Program-made: the position numbers and the translations under genes
Source of the DNA: Paenibacillus sp. V4I7
GTDB taxonomy: Bacteria; Bacillota; Bacilli; Paenibacillales; NBRC-103111
Reading direction: 5' to 3'
Assembly (NCBI RefSeq): GCF_030817275.1
Contig: NZ_JAUSZD010000002.1
Location: forward strand, 6,634,001-6,698,000
Length of the DNA stretch: 64,000 nt
The notes under the pieces: generated by a model
What the model saw: only the letters and a program-made list of their open reading frames with translations
Database searches by the model: none
What the model was told of the DNA's origin: nothing
In this document: in pieces, positions 34,916 through 43,079 of the stretch
Layout: each line of letters starts with the position of its first letter
Position numbering within the stretch: the stretch's first letter is position 1

Positions 34916-36094
34916 CTAATCAAAACGCAGTGCGTCGATAGGTTTTAATTTCGATGCTTTATTCGCTGGATATAATCCGAAAATAACACCAACCAAGGCC
35001 GAGAATAAGAATGCGTATAGTCCTATATTTATGGATAAACTCGTTTGTTGACTAGGGTTGATATAAGGCCACGCTAGCGATAAGCCGATCCCCAAGATCA
35101 ATCCGATCAACCCGCCCATACCGCTAATCAGCGTAGCTTCAACCAGGAACTGCAGCAAAATATTTCTCCGCTTCGCGCCAATCGATTTACGAATCCCAAT
35201 TTCCCGGGTGCGCTCACTCACGGTTACGAGCATGATGTTCATGATCCCAATCCCGCCTACCAGGAGGGATATCGCCGCTACCGCGACTAATTGATTGGTC
35301 AATGTGCTGGAAGCCGTCTGTCTGGCGCTAATTAATTCGGATGAATTCAAAATGGTATATCCCGTTGTACTTTTAAATTTATTAAATAAATACATCTCTA
35401 ACGTTGTTTGTACTCGGGTCACCTGATCGCCAGAAGCTGCTTCAACATAAGCCGTCCGAATGTTACCCAATTTGAAATCCCTGCTCATGGTAGGGAGAGG
35501 TACGAAAACCGAGCTATCGAGCGACGTTCCGTTCGTATTGGAGCCTTTTGTTTGGAGCACACCGATAATCGTGTACATATATCCGTTCACATTAATTTCT
35601 TCGTCAATCGGGTCATCCGTACCGAAAAACTGCTTGGCCACATCACTGCCTATGACCGCAACGTGATTGCGGAAGTCCAGATCGGCTTGAGCCAAGAAGC
35701 GGCCGCTGGCGACCGTCCCCTTTTGCAAACTGAGATATCGGTCATTAGTTCCAATGACATTGAAAGTCTCTGTTGTCCGGTCGTATTTGATACTGGTACT
35801 ATTTCTAGTCATCGTTGGCGCAATTGCACTGATTCCCGATGTATTCTCAAGCTGCATAATCTCATCATAATTCAGCTGTGTGGCGCGTCCGTTGCCCCCC
35901 AGATTAACTGTCAACAGGTTCGTTCCCAGCCCTTCATACTGCTTTTCAATCGCCTTGGACGTACCTTGACCTATCGAAACTAGCGTAATAACTGAGCTAA
36001 CGCCAATGATAACGCCAAGCATGGTCAACACCGTACGAAGCGGATTCGAACGCACTGTGGCCAGCGCCATTTGGAAAAGCTCCCAGATTCTCAT
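34916..36094 (-). CDS. MacB/YknZ-like FtsX-family permease
   Basis: 392 aa. A first TM helix (about 17-40, LTMLGVIIGVSSVITLVSIG), a large extracellular MacB-PCD domain (about 45-265) and three C-terminal TM helices (LLVGGIGIMNIMLVTVSERTREIGIRKSIGAKR is split across the second). Its start overlaps the ATPase stop (ATGA). Works with the adaptor and ATPase as a mechanotransmission exporter in the YknWXYZ/MacAB class, which act on peptides or toxins outside the membrane. Confidence 0.92.
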   Translation of the reverse strand: MRIWELFQMALATVRSNPLRTVLTMLGVIIGVSSVITLVSIGQGTSKAIEKQYEGLGTNLLTVNLGGNGRATQLNYDEIMQLENTSGISAIAPTMTRNSTSIKYDRTTETFNVIGTNDRYLSLQKGTVASGRFLAQADLDFRNHVAVIGSDVAKQFFGTDDPIDEEINVNGYMYTIIGVLQTKGSNTNGTSLDSSVFVPLPTMSRDFKLGNIRTAYVEAASGDQVTRVQTTLEMYLFNKFKSTTGYTILNSSELISARQTASSTLTNQLVAVAAISLLVGGIGIMNIMLVTVSERTREIGIRKSIGAKRRNILLQFLVEATLISGMGGLIGLILGIGLSLAWPYINPSQQTSLSINIGLYAFLFSALVGVIFGLYPANKASKLKPIDALRFD

Positions 36095-36816
36095 GAAAGC
36101 GCCCCCTCTAACTTACGTTCAGTTGTTGACAGCATTTCGTTTCTCTGATCGCTAATGATTTCTCCGTCACGCAGCGTCACGACGCGTTTGGCATTGTCTG
36201 CAATGTGATGATCATGGGTGATCAAAACAATGGTGTTGCCTTGCCGATTCAGCTCCTTAATCAATTCCAGCACCTCAATGCCCGTCTTCGAATCCAGCGC
36301 GCCAGTCGGCTCATCTGCTAGAATTAATGACGGTGATATGGCTAAAGCTCTGGCGATGGCTACCCGCTGCTGCTGCCCGCCAGACAGTTCACTTGGCTTG
36401 TGATGTCCTCGCTCACCCATCCCAAGCTTCTCCAGCATCCGCTGCGCCTGTTCTCTTCGCTGTTTGGTAGAAATGCCTGCATATATCATCGGCAGCTCTA
36501 CATTTTCCATCGCAGTAAGTCTGGGCAGCAGGTTGAACTGTTGAAAAATAAAGCCGATTTTCCGATTGCGCAGCTCAGCAAGTCCGTTGTCTGACATCTT
36601 CTCGGTCGCTACGCCGTCTAGCGTATAGGAGCCGGAAGTAGGACTATCCAGAAGCCCGATTGTATTCATTAACGTTGACTTTCCCGATCCACTGGGACCA
36701 ATGATGGCAACAAAATCTCCTTCCGCAATATGCAGGGTAATGCCGCGCAAAATTTGCAATTCTTCTGCACCTCGAGCATAACTCTTCGTTACCTCATTCA
36801 GTTCAATGATATTCAT
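36091..36816 (-). CDS. MacB/LolD-type ABC ATPase (YknY-like)
   Basis: 241 aa from ATG 36816 (GAGAGGAG upstream). The open frame runs a further 45 codons into the adaptor gene, but that extension is not coding. Walker [10 protein letters not shown]-loop [22 protein letters not shown] split over 80-100, signature [15 protein letters not shown], Walker [13 protein letters not shown]. Energises the FtsX-type permease encoded just downstream. Confidence 0.93.
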   Translation of the reverse strand: MNIIELNEVTKSYARGAEELQILRGITLHIAEGDFVAIIGPSGSGKSTLMNTIGLLDSPTSGSYTLDGVATEKMSDNGLAELRNRKIGFIFQQFNLLPRLTAMENVELPMIYAGISTKQRREQAQRMLEKLGMGERGHHKPSELSGGQQQRVAIARALAISPSLILADEPTGALDSKTGIEVLELIKELNRQGNTIVLITHDHHIADNAKRVVTLRDGEIISDQRNEMLSTTERKLEGALS

Positions 36817-36850
36817 CGAATCGCTCCTCTCCGTAGGGGCTGGCTCACTG

Positions 36851-38533
36851 CTAGCGGGCCCCGCCTCCACCATTTTGCGTTCCGCCACCGCCTGTGCCGC
36901 CAGCTCCGCCAGGGAAGTTGCCTCCTGCGCCACCCGGAAAACCACCTGCACCCCCAGGGAAACCTTGCTGCTGTTGATTCGTCGTTGTCGCTCTGCGTAC
37001 CGGCATTACGACCTCGTCGCCTTCGTTCAAACCGCTTAACACCTCAACCTGCGTCTTGCTGCGAATACCCACTTTGATTTCGTGCTGCTCTTCGACGGTT
37101 CCGTCCGCTTTTTTTAGCGAAACGGTTGATTTCCCTCTGGTTGTGGTCACCACTTGGATCGGAAGCACGAGAATATCTTTCTTATCTTGTATAAAAATTT
37201 CAGCCGTCGCCGTCATCGCATATTTCAAATCATTCTGATCGGTATTCGGAATCGCTACCACTGCATCATACGTTGTGACCCCATTTGTCGTTGTTCCAAC
37301 ATTGGATACGGAAGTCACTTCACCTTGGAACGTCTTGCCAGAGATAGCATCAACCTTCACGGTCACCTTCTGCCCTACCTTGATGCTTGTTAAATCGAGC
37401 TCATCTACGGCAATAGCCAGCTGCATCGTACTTAGACTCGCTACGGCTCCTAGCGTTGTATTCGCATTAATTTGCGCGCCTACAGGATAATTACGAAGCA
37501 CATTGCTTTTACTATTGGCAAAATCAGCCGAGAACACGCCATCGAACGGCGCTTTAATCGTCAATTGATTTACTTTCTGCTCCGCATCGTTCACACGGAT
37601 TTTCTGACTTTCGATGGCTGATTGCTTGCTAATGATATTGTTTGGAAGATCGTCATTGAACAAGGTGGCGATAAATTCGCCCTGTTTCACCGCTTCGCCT
37701 TCTTTAAATTTCATGCTTTTTATCGTTCCGCTTGCCTCGGCGAAAATAGGAGATGTGCGCACATACTCAAGCGCCACCTGCTCGGAGGAGTCGATTTTAC
37801 CATCACCGCTGCCGATGCTGCCCTTTACCTTAAGACCTGCCGAAAGCGTTCCATCATTGCTAACCAGAACCTCCACAGTAACCACTTTATTCCCGTTAGC
37901 ATCCGCTTTAATTTCACGGCCTATCGTATCCACGGCTCCGACTTTGGAGAGTAAATAACCGTCGATACTAAGCTCTACAGGGTCGCCTTTTTTCAGCTGC
38001 ACAGCTTCTTGCAAAGAGAATGGCAGCTTCACTTTAAACTGCGATGTATCTGAAATCGTGCCGATCTTCGTTGCTTTATTGACTTGACTGCCTACATCCA
38101 GATTGGCAGCTAATGTAATCTTGCCAGACATTAAAGCTGTAACACTCATATGATTTTGTTGGTCCTGCAGCTCTGCAAGCTCCTTCTCGAGCTGCTGCAA
38201 GCTGACTTGAGCTTCCTTGAGAGTTGTTTCCGTTGAAGGCACCGACAGCTCGACTAGCACATCGCCTTTCTTGACCGCCTGATTTTGCGTCAAATTCATT
38301 GTTTTGATGATACCTTCAATCGGAATCACAATATTTTGCTTGTCCTTGGCATCCAGCTGAGAAGTTCCTGATACCGTCGAGGATATCGCTCCTTTAGTCG
38401 CTTTCATCGTTGTTTGCTGTGTTGCTGCAGACGCTGGCTTCGCCTTGTTATGTACATAATAGTAAGTTCCCGCTCCACATAAAATGGCAGCTAGGGCCAC
38501 AATGACCCATCTCTTCTTCCGACCTAATTTCAT
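36851..38533 (-). CDS. Membrane-fusion/adaptor protein (YknX/HlyD-like) with a Gly-rich tail
   Basis: 560 aa. A single N-terminal TM helix (about 8-26), a biotinyl-lipoyl-like half-motif (IVIPIEGIIKTMNLTQNQAV), an alpha-hairpin (about 105-150), a second lipoyl half, beta-barrel and membrane-proximal domains (TYDAVVAIPN, ILVLPIQVV), then an unusual 45-residue tail rich in Gly, Pro and Phe (GFPGGAGG repeats). First gene of the exporter operon. Its promoter carries six CTGA units at 11-bp spacing. Confidence 0.92.
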   Translation of the reverse strand: MKLGRKKRWVIVALAAILCGAGTYYYVHNKAKPASAATQQTTMKATKGAISSTVSGTSQLDAKDKQNIVIPIEGIIKTMNLTQNQAVKKGDVLVELSVPSTETTLKEAQVSLQQLEKELAELQDQQNHMSVTALMSGKITLAANLDVGSQVNKATKIGTISDTSQFKVKLPFSLQEAVQLKKGDPVELSIDGYLLSKVGAVDTIGREIKADANGNKVVTVEVLVSNDGTLSAGLKVKGSIGSGDGKIDSSEQVALEYVRTSPIFAEASGTIKSMKFKEGEAVKQGEFIATLFNDDLPNNIISKQSAIESQKIRVNDAEQKVNQLTIKAPFDGVFSADFANSKSNVLRNYPVGAQINANTTLGAVASLSTMQLAIAVDELDLTSIKVGQKVTVKVDAISGKTFQGEVTSVSNVGTTTNGVTTYDAVVAIPNTDQNDLKYAMTATAEIFIQDKKDILVLPIQVVTTTRGKSTVSLKKADGTVEEQHEIKVGIRSKTQVEVLSGLNEGDEVVMPVRRATTTNQQQQGFPGGAGGFPGGAGGNFPGGAGGTGGGGTQNGGGGAR

Positions 38534-38601
38534 CCTTTATGCCCCTCTCCCAGTTACCCAGACTATCCACTGCCCAGGCCATAACAACCCCTACTGGACT
38601 T

Positions 38602-38676
38602 AGTGTAATTGGGATGGCTGAAACCTGTCTGAGCGTAGGCTGAATATAAGTTGAACACAAGCTGAGCGTTTGCTGA
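38602..38676 (-). promoter_or_regulatory. Iteron promoter of the exporter operon: six CTGA units at 11-bp spacing
   Basis: Plus-strand CTGA at 38618, 38629, 38640, TTGA at 38651, CTGA at 38662 and 38673, each exactly 11 bp apart. A minus-strand -10 TACACT (38602-38607) lies 10 bp beyond the proximal unit. The -35 position falls inside the array and has no -35 consensus, as expected for an activator-dependent promoter. Confidence 0.75.
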
Positions 38677-38914
38677 AAAAGATTGGGTCGCGCGTGGGAT
38701 GAGTGACGGCCGGGAGAATTGGTGGTCGGTGACTTGACAAAGGCGGTGTGAGCGAACTACAGCACGGAAATCGGGCTACTCGGGCAGTTTCCTCATCACT
38801 TAAGCATGTTTTACATCGCTAACGAGTCAATCTACCGCCACCCGCATACTTTAGCGATGAAAATCATCACTTCGGCGCTGAAATCATACTCATTGGCTAT
38901 CTCACTGGGACGGC

Positions 38915-38941
38915 AAAAAAGCCGCCCGCATAGCGAGCAGC
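38915..38941 (-). terminator. Terminator of the exported helical-repeat protein gene
   Basis: Minus-strand stem GCTGCTCGC/GCGGGCGGC (two G-U pairs), then TTTTTT, 21 bp past the stop. Nothing else is seen between 38677 and 38914. Confidence 0.85.
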
Positions 38942-38961
38942 TTCCTCCAATTATTTCATTT

Positions 38962-40050
38962 TTAGCTCGTTGCAGCAGGAGCTGGTGCTGGTGTTGTAGT
39001 ATTTGTTGACGGTGTGCCTACTGGGCGCTTACGATCAGTTCCTTTTTGCTGAACATGCTTCTTAATGGAATCCGTCATTCCGTCTTTGATTTTGCTAACG
39101 AGATCATCTTCACTGATACCTTTAGCTGTAGCAACATCCAAGATCGATTTGCCCGCTTCTAGTTCCGTTCTCAGCTCATCTTGCGTGATGCCCAGAATTT
39201 GTGTTAAAACCTCAGGGTTCCCGAAAAGCCCACCACCAGGGCCGCCATGACCGCCGCCTCTACCTTCCCGACCACCTTCAGGACGCGTGCTTTGCACTTG
39301 TTTCGTCAATCGGTCAGATAAGCCCGACAACATTTGGTCTGCTTGTGCTTGCGTAAGTTTTCCAGCTGTAACTTCAGCATTAATGGAAGTGGTTTCTGCT
39401 GCAACAAGCTTAGCTACATAGTCGGCTTCCGTTAAACCTTTTTCCACTGCAAAAGCAGATAATGTTTTGCCAGCTTTCAAAGCATCCTGCACAACACTTT
39501 GCTCCACGCTAAGAATTGTTGCTGTTTGCGCTACCAGATTGCTGCCATGACTTTTGCCCATGCCACCGCGACCGCCTTCTCCACCTTTAAACCCGGTTGC
39601 TTCAATACGCTTCGTCAATTGATCAGTTAGACCTTTGAGAGCACTATCCGCATGTTCTTGTTTCATTTTACCCGCTGTTACATTAGCTGTAATCGAAGCG
39701 GTCTCTGCTGCGACTAGCTTTTGCAAAAAGTCTGCTTTCGCTAGTCCTTTTTCCTCTGCTAAAGCTGCCAATGTTTTGCCCGCTTTCAATGCGTCTTGTA
39801 CGACGCTTTCCTCAACGCCCAAGATTGTTGCTGTTTCTTTTACTACGTTTGCACTCTTGAAGCCACCGCGATCTCCGAAATCTCCACGACCTTTGCCTCC
39901 CGGTCCTGCATTTTGAGTTGATGTGCTCGTTGACGTGCCAGTCACCGTATCTGCAAACGCTTGATTATGTAAGGCTCCAACAAAACCAACTCCGAGTACA
40001 AAAGAAGCTACCAATGAACCTGTAAGAATTTTTCTGCCGATGTTTTTCAT
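38962..40050 (-). CDS. Exported protein with three helical repeats and Gly/Arg-rich linkers
   Basis: 362 aa. Signal peptide ending in NQAFA. Three homologous helical units follow: about 70-155 (ILGVEESVVQDALKAGKTLA), about 172-257 (ILSVEQSVVQDALKAGKTLS) and about 278-340 (ILGITQDELRTELEAGKSIL), the third shorter. Each is preceded by a Gly/Arg/Asp-rich linker, and the C-terminus is Pro/Thr/Ala-rich. The units recall DUF2680-like helical segments of exported Firmicute proteins. No catalytic motif. AAGGTGG precedes the ATG. It has an iteron promoter like the exporter operon, so they should be co-regulated. Confidence 0.8.
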   Translation of the reverse strand: MKNIGRKILTGSLVASFVLGVGFVGALHNQAFADTVTGTSTSTSTQNAGPGGKGRGDFGDRGGFKSANVVKETATILGVEESVVQDALKAGKTLAALAEEKGLAKADFLQKLVAAETASITANVTAGKMKQEHADSALKGLTDQLTKRIEATGFKGGEGGRGGMGKSHGSNLVAQTATILSVEQSVVQDALKAGKTLSAFAVEKGLTEADYVAKLVAAETTSINAEVTAGKLTQAQADQMLSGLSDRLTKQVQSTRPEGGREGRGGGHGGPGGGLFGNPEVLTQILGITQDELRTELEAGKSILDVATAKGISEDDLVSKIKDGMTDSIKKHVQQKGTDRKRPVGTPSTNTTTPAPAPAATS

Positions 40051-40101
40051 AATTTGTTTCCACCTTTTTCTTTATTTTTTTGTTTCTTCCTTACAAAACC
40101 A

Positions 40102-40176
40102 AGTATAGACGCCTAACCTGAATCTCATCTGAGTGTAAACTGAAGATTGGTTGAGAGGTTTCTGAGGGTTAGCTGA
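40102..40176 (-). promoter_or_regulatory. Iteron promoter of the helical-repeat gene: six CTGA units at 11-bp spacing
   Basis: Plus-strand CTGA at 40118, 40129, 40140, TTGA at 40151, CTGA at 40162 and 40173. A minus-strand -10 TATACT at 40102-40107 lies 10 bp beyond the proximal unit. The architecture, including the TTGA in fourth place, is identical to that at 38602-38676. Confidence 0.78.
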
Positions 40177-40255
40177 AGAGGAAACGCCTATAAGGTGGCT
40201 CGTAGATGTAGTTTGCCTTGTTGTCATCGAACGGCTAACCCTCGCTTACCCCGAA

Positions 40256-40585
40256 ACCAAATAAGAGTCTCTATAGACTCTTATTCCCCACCATTAGCCA
40301 CCTTTTGGCGAAATAGAAGCTTCTAGGGACTCTTATTTGAGCGGAATATTCCCCACACGGCGTGTTCAGCACCAAATAAGAGTCTCTGGAGACTCTTATT
40401 TCCCACCATTAGCCACCTTTTGTCGAAATAGAAGCTTCTAGGGACTCTTATTTGAGCGGAATAATCCAAACATGCCATGTTTAGTCTAACTTCATTCAGC
40501 ACCAAATAAGAGTCTATGAAGACTCTTATTCCTCACCATTAGCCTCCTTTTGGCGAAATAGAAGCTTCTGGGAGCTCTTATTTTA
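40256..40585. repeat. Three tandem copies of a roughly 90-bp palindromic repeat
   Basis: Copies start at 40256, 40371 and 40501 (ACCAAATAAGAGTCT). Each contains AATAAGAGTCT-N4-AGACTCTTATT, then CACCATTAGCC, CCTTTTGGCGAAATAGAAGC and a closing ACTCTTATTT. It lies between the convergently placed ends of no genes: the helical-repeat gene starts to the left and the kinase ends to the right. No coding sequence is seen between 40177 and 40647. Confidence 0.85.
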
Positions 40586-40599
40586 CATTCTTATAAATT

Positions 40600-40637
40600 A
40601 AAAAAAGCCCTACCCCGACATCACGTCAAGATAAGGC
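40600..40637 (-). terminator. Terminator of the iteron-linked two-component operon
   Basis: Minus-strand stem GCCTTATC/GGTAGGGC (G-U tolerant) with a TTTTTTT tail, 11 bp beyond the kinase stop. Confidence 0.75.
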
Positions 40638-40647
40638 CCCTCTCATT

Positions 40648-42150
40648 CTATGGAAGCAGCAGCACTTTAAATGTACTACCTTCACCTACCGTACTATAAA
40701 CAACTATCGTTCCCCCATGCAGCTCCACAATGGAACGGGTAATGGATAATCCCAATCCTGCACCGCCGCTCCTGCGCGCCCTGGAGGAGTCGATTCGGTA
40801 GAACCGATCAAACAAATGCGGGAGATGTTCAGGTGCAATACCTGGCCCATTGTCATGAACAGCAATTTCGACACCTGCGTCGGTCTTTGCTAACGAAAGC
40901 CCTAGTTCACCGGTCAACGGATGCGTATGCTGGACGGCGTTGTGAAACAAGTTGAGAACGACCTGCTTGATTTTATCTGGATCATACAGACATCGGATCC
41001 TGGGCTCCAGCGTAAATGTAACCGTTCTGTCTCCTGCCAGTAGACGAAGCTGGGGCTCCATCTCATGCAGCATCTCATCGAGCAGACCTTCCGACTTCTG
41101 AAAAGATGGCGTGCGATCTAGCCGAGCAAGCAGCAGAAGGTCTTCAACTAGCTTATTAATGCGCACGGATTCGCCGTGCATACTCTTCAGCGCTTTCAGC
41201 AATGGCTCCGGTTGTTGATACGCTCCGCGAAGCAGCACTTCCAGAAAGCCATGAATCGAAGTCAGCGGTGTACGAAGCTCGTGCGAGGCATCCGCAGCGA
41301 AGCGGCGCATTTGTTCTTTTGCCTCTTTTTCCGCCTCAAAAGAAAACTCTAGTCTCTCTAACATACTATTGAAAGAAGTCGATAACCGGTCAATCTCCAC
41401 CTGCCCCTGATGAGCAGGAAACCGCTCGCCCAGATTACCTGAATCGATTTGTTTCACTGTATCTACCATATTAGAAAGTGGCACTAACGTCCGCCTTAGC
41501 ACGGGCAGAAACCCAAGCAGCCCTACAACCAATGCTGTCATGGACAATAGTAGAAAGGTGAACAACTGACGGAGCAGCAAATCTTTAATCGGTCCTGTAT
41601 TCGTATTCGCTTGAACAAGTCCTTGTACGCCTTGGGATCTCTCTCGAATTTGATGAAAGACAATCAACTGCTCATTGCCATCCTTATCCTTCACGATTCG
41701 GTAATCCAGCTTCTCTTTCATTTTCAATAATTCCTGATATTCCTCCTTCGAAAGCTGCAAAGGCGAGGATCCACTTTCTGAAGACAACTGCTTGTAAGTC
41801 CCTTCACTATCGATCAAAGCAATGGATAAATCAGGAACGAAAATTCGGGGAAACTCTCCTCCTGTATTGTCCGAACGGTTACCACCGTTAGTGTCTCGTC
41901 TGGGCATAAAAGGATTCTGGCCTCGATCCGGAAATTCCCCTGCCCGCAGCCACGTATTGAGAGGTAACGTCGCAAGCTGGTTGCGAATCGTTTCCGCCTT
42001 GTTCTTATATAGAAATTGCTGCATGAAAATATATTGAAAAACACCAATTAGCAGCAGTAACACAGACATCACCAATAGAGATCGCGAAAGTAACTGGAAT
42101 TTTAGCGAACCGGTAACAAAATGCTCGGCAAACCGGCCCCGCCTTTTCAT
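40648..42150 (-). CDS. Sensor histidine kinase paired with the iteron-linked regulator
   Basis: 500 aa, orthodox kinase: TM1 (about 22-44), an extracellular sensor region (about 45-190) rich in Arg/Asn/Gly near 80-100, TM2 (about 195-217), HAMP (220-272), HisKA with His290 (ADASHELRTPLTS), and an ATPase with NLFHNAVQHT, DNGPGIAPEHL and GAGLGLSI. It overlaps its regulator by four bases (ATGA). The signal is unknown. Confidence 0.93.
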   Translation of the reverse strand: MKRRGRFAEHFVTGSLKFQLLSRSLLVMSVLLLLIGVFQYIFMQQFLYKNKAETIRNQLATLPLNTWLRAGEFPDRGQNPFMPRRDTNGGNRSDNTGGEFPRIFVPDLSIALIDSEGTYKQLSSESGSSPLQLSKEEYQELLKMKEKLDYRIVKDKDGNEQLIVFHQIRERSQGVQGLVQANTNTGPIKDLLLRQLFTFLLLSMTALVVGLLGFLPVLRRTLVPLSNMVDTVKQIDSGNLGERFPAHQGQVEIDRLSTSFNSMLERLEFSFEAEKEAKEQMRRFAADASHELRTPLTSIHGFLEVLLRGAYQQPEPLLKALKSMHGESVRINKLVEDLLLLARLDRTPSFQKSEGLLDEMLHEMEPQLRLLAGDRTVTFTLEPRIRCLYDPDKIKQVVLNLFHNAVQHTHPLTGELGLSLAKTDAGVEIAVHDNGPGIAPEHLPHLFDRFYRIDSSRARRSGGAGLGLSITRSIVELHGGTIVVYSTVGEGSTFKVLLLP

Positions 42151-42830
42151 GTTAAATCCATCCGATAGCCGGCGCCGCGAATCGTACGGATCAGCTTATG
42201 TTCTTTATCGCCTAGCTTATCGCGCAAGGATCGAATGTACACCTCGACGATGTTCTCTTCGCCACCGAAGTCATAGCCCCACACCTTATCGAGAATCATC
42301 GATTTGCTTAAAACAAGTCCGTGGTTAATCGACATAAATTTGAGCAATTCGTATTCCGTTGGGGAAAGCTCCAGAACCTTATCATTTAAGCTAATCTCTT
42401 TACGTCGATCATCCATGCGAAGCGGTCCAATGATCACTTCACCGAACAAGTTCGGGAAATGATTGCGAATTCGCGCATAGATGCGGGCAAGCAGCTCCTC
42501 AAAGCTGAAAGGCTTAATCATATAATCATCGGCCCCAAGTGTGAGTCCCTTGACCCTGTCATCGACTTCATCCTTAGCCGTCAGCATGATAACGGCGACA
42601 TTTTCTGTTTTCTTAATCATTCGACAAACTTCGAATCCATCCATCCCCGGCATCATCACATCCAGAATAGCAATATGCGGCTGAAATTTATTGCATGCAG
42701 TTATCGCACTAATCCCATCTTGAGCCGTCATGACCTCAAACCCTTCATTCGTCAAGCCTAACTCCAGAAATTCTAAAATATGAGGCTCGTCATCGACAAG
42801 CAGAATTTTGATACCTTTTAATTGGCGCAT
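42147..42830 (-). CDS. OmpR-family response regulator, probable master of the CTGA-iteron regulon
   Basis: 227 aa from ATG 42830 (GGGGGG-rich ribosome binding site; an upstream in-frame ATG at 42854 lacks one). Receiver with phospho-acceptor Asp57 (ILDVMMPG) and Lys at IKPFS; C-terminal winged helix (LSPTEYELLKFMSINHGLV, IRSLRDKLG, IRTIRGAGYRM). OmpR-type regulators bind head-to-tail sites repeating about every 11 bp. CTGA arrays with this period lie before this gene, the divergent apbE-like gene, the helical-repeat gene and the exporter operon, which is the basis for assigning them as its targets. Confidence 0.92.
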   Translation of the reverse strand: MRQLKGIKILLVDDEPHILEFLELGLTNEGFEVMTAQDGISAITACNKFQPHIAILDVMMPGMDGFEVCRMIKKTENVAVIMLTAKDEVDDRVKGLTLGADDYMIKPFSFEELLARIYARIRNHFPNLFGEVIIGPLRMDDRRKEISLNDKVLELSPTEYELLKFMSINHGLVLSKSMILDKVWGYDFGGEENIVEVYIRSLRDKLGDKEHKLIRTIRGAGYRMDLT

Positions 42831-42874
42831 AGTTTTAGTCCCCCCGAAGTTCATTGTACACGTTTTCTACAGTC

Positions 42875-42928
42875 AGTATCCCATATCCTCCCTAAAAGCA
42901 ATCTGAGCAGTTGCTGAAAGGTTGCTGA
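42875..42928 (-). promoter_or_regulatory. Iteron promoter of the response regulator (autoregulation)
   Basis: Plus-strand CTAA at 42892 (degenerate), then CTGA at 42903, 42914 and 42925, all 11 bp apart. A minus-strand GATACT (42875-42880) is the likely -10, 11 bp from the proximal unit. Weaker than the other three arrays, as is common for autoregulation. Confidence 0.6.
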
Positions 42929-42983
42929 ATGTTCGACTTCCAAAAGAATATTCAGATACGCCAGCAGCTCCTGACTTGATTTT

Positions 42984-43036
42984 TCAGCAATCTTTCAGCC
43001 AATTATCAATTGAATCTCAGTTAACACTTCTATAAT
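42984..43036 (+). promoter_or_regulatory. Iteron promoter of the apbE-like gene
   Basis: TCAG at 42984 and 42995, TCAA at 43006, TCAG at 43017 (the same units, opposite orientation), each exactly 11 bp apart. A perfect TATAAT (43031-43036) lies 10 bp beyond the proximal unit, the same spacing as before the exporter and helical-repeat genes. Divergent from the regulator promoter. Confidence 0.75.
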
Positions 43037-43079
43037 AGGGTTTATATTCTTAAGGACATATAGAAGAGAGGAAAACCTT

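Noticed and set aside
36817-36951. N-terminal extension of the YknY-like ATPase
   Set aside because: It overlaps the 3' end of the adaptor gene, has no family similarity, and the ATG at 36816 has a clear ribosome binding site.
40256-40585. CRISPR array
   Set aside because: Only three units, each about 90 bp with internal palindromes, irregular period and no cas genes nearby.
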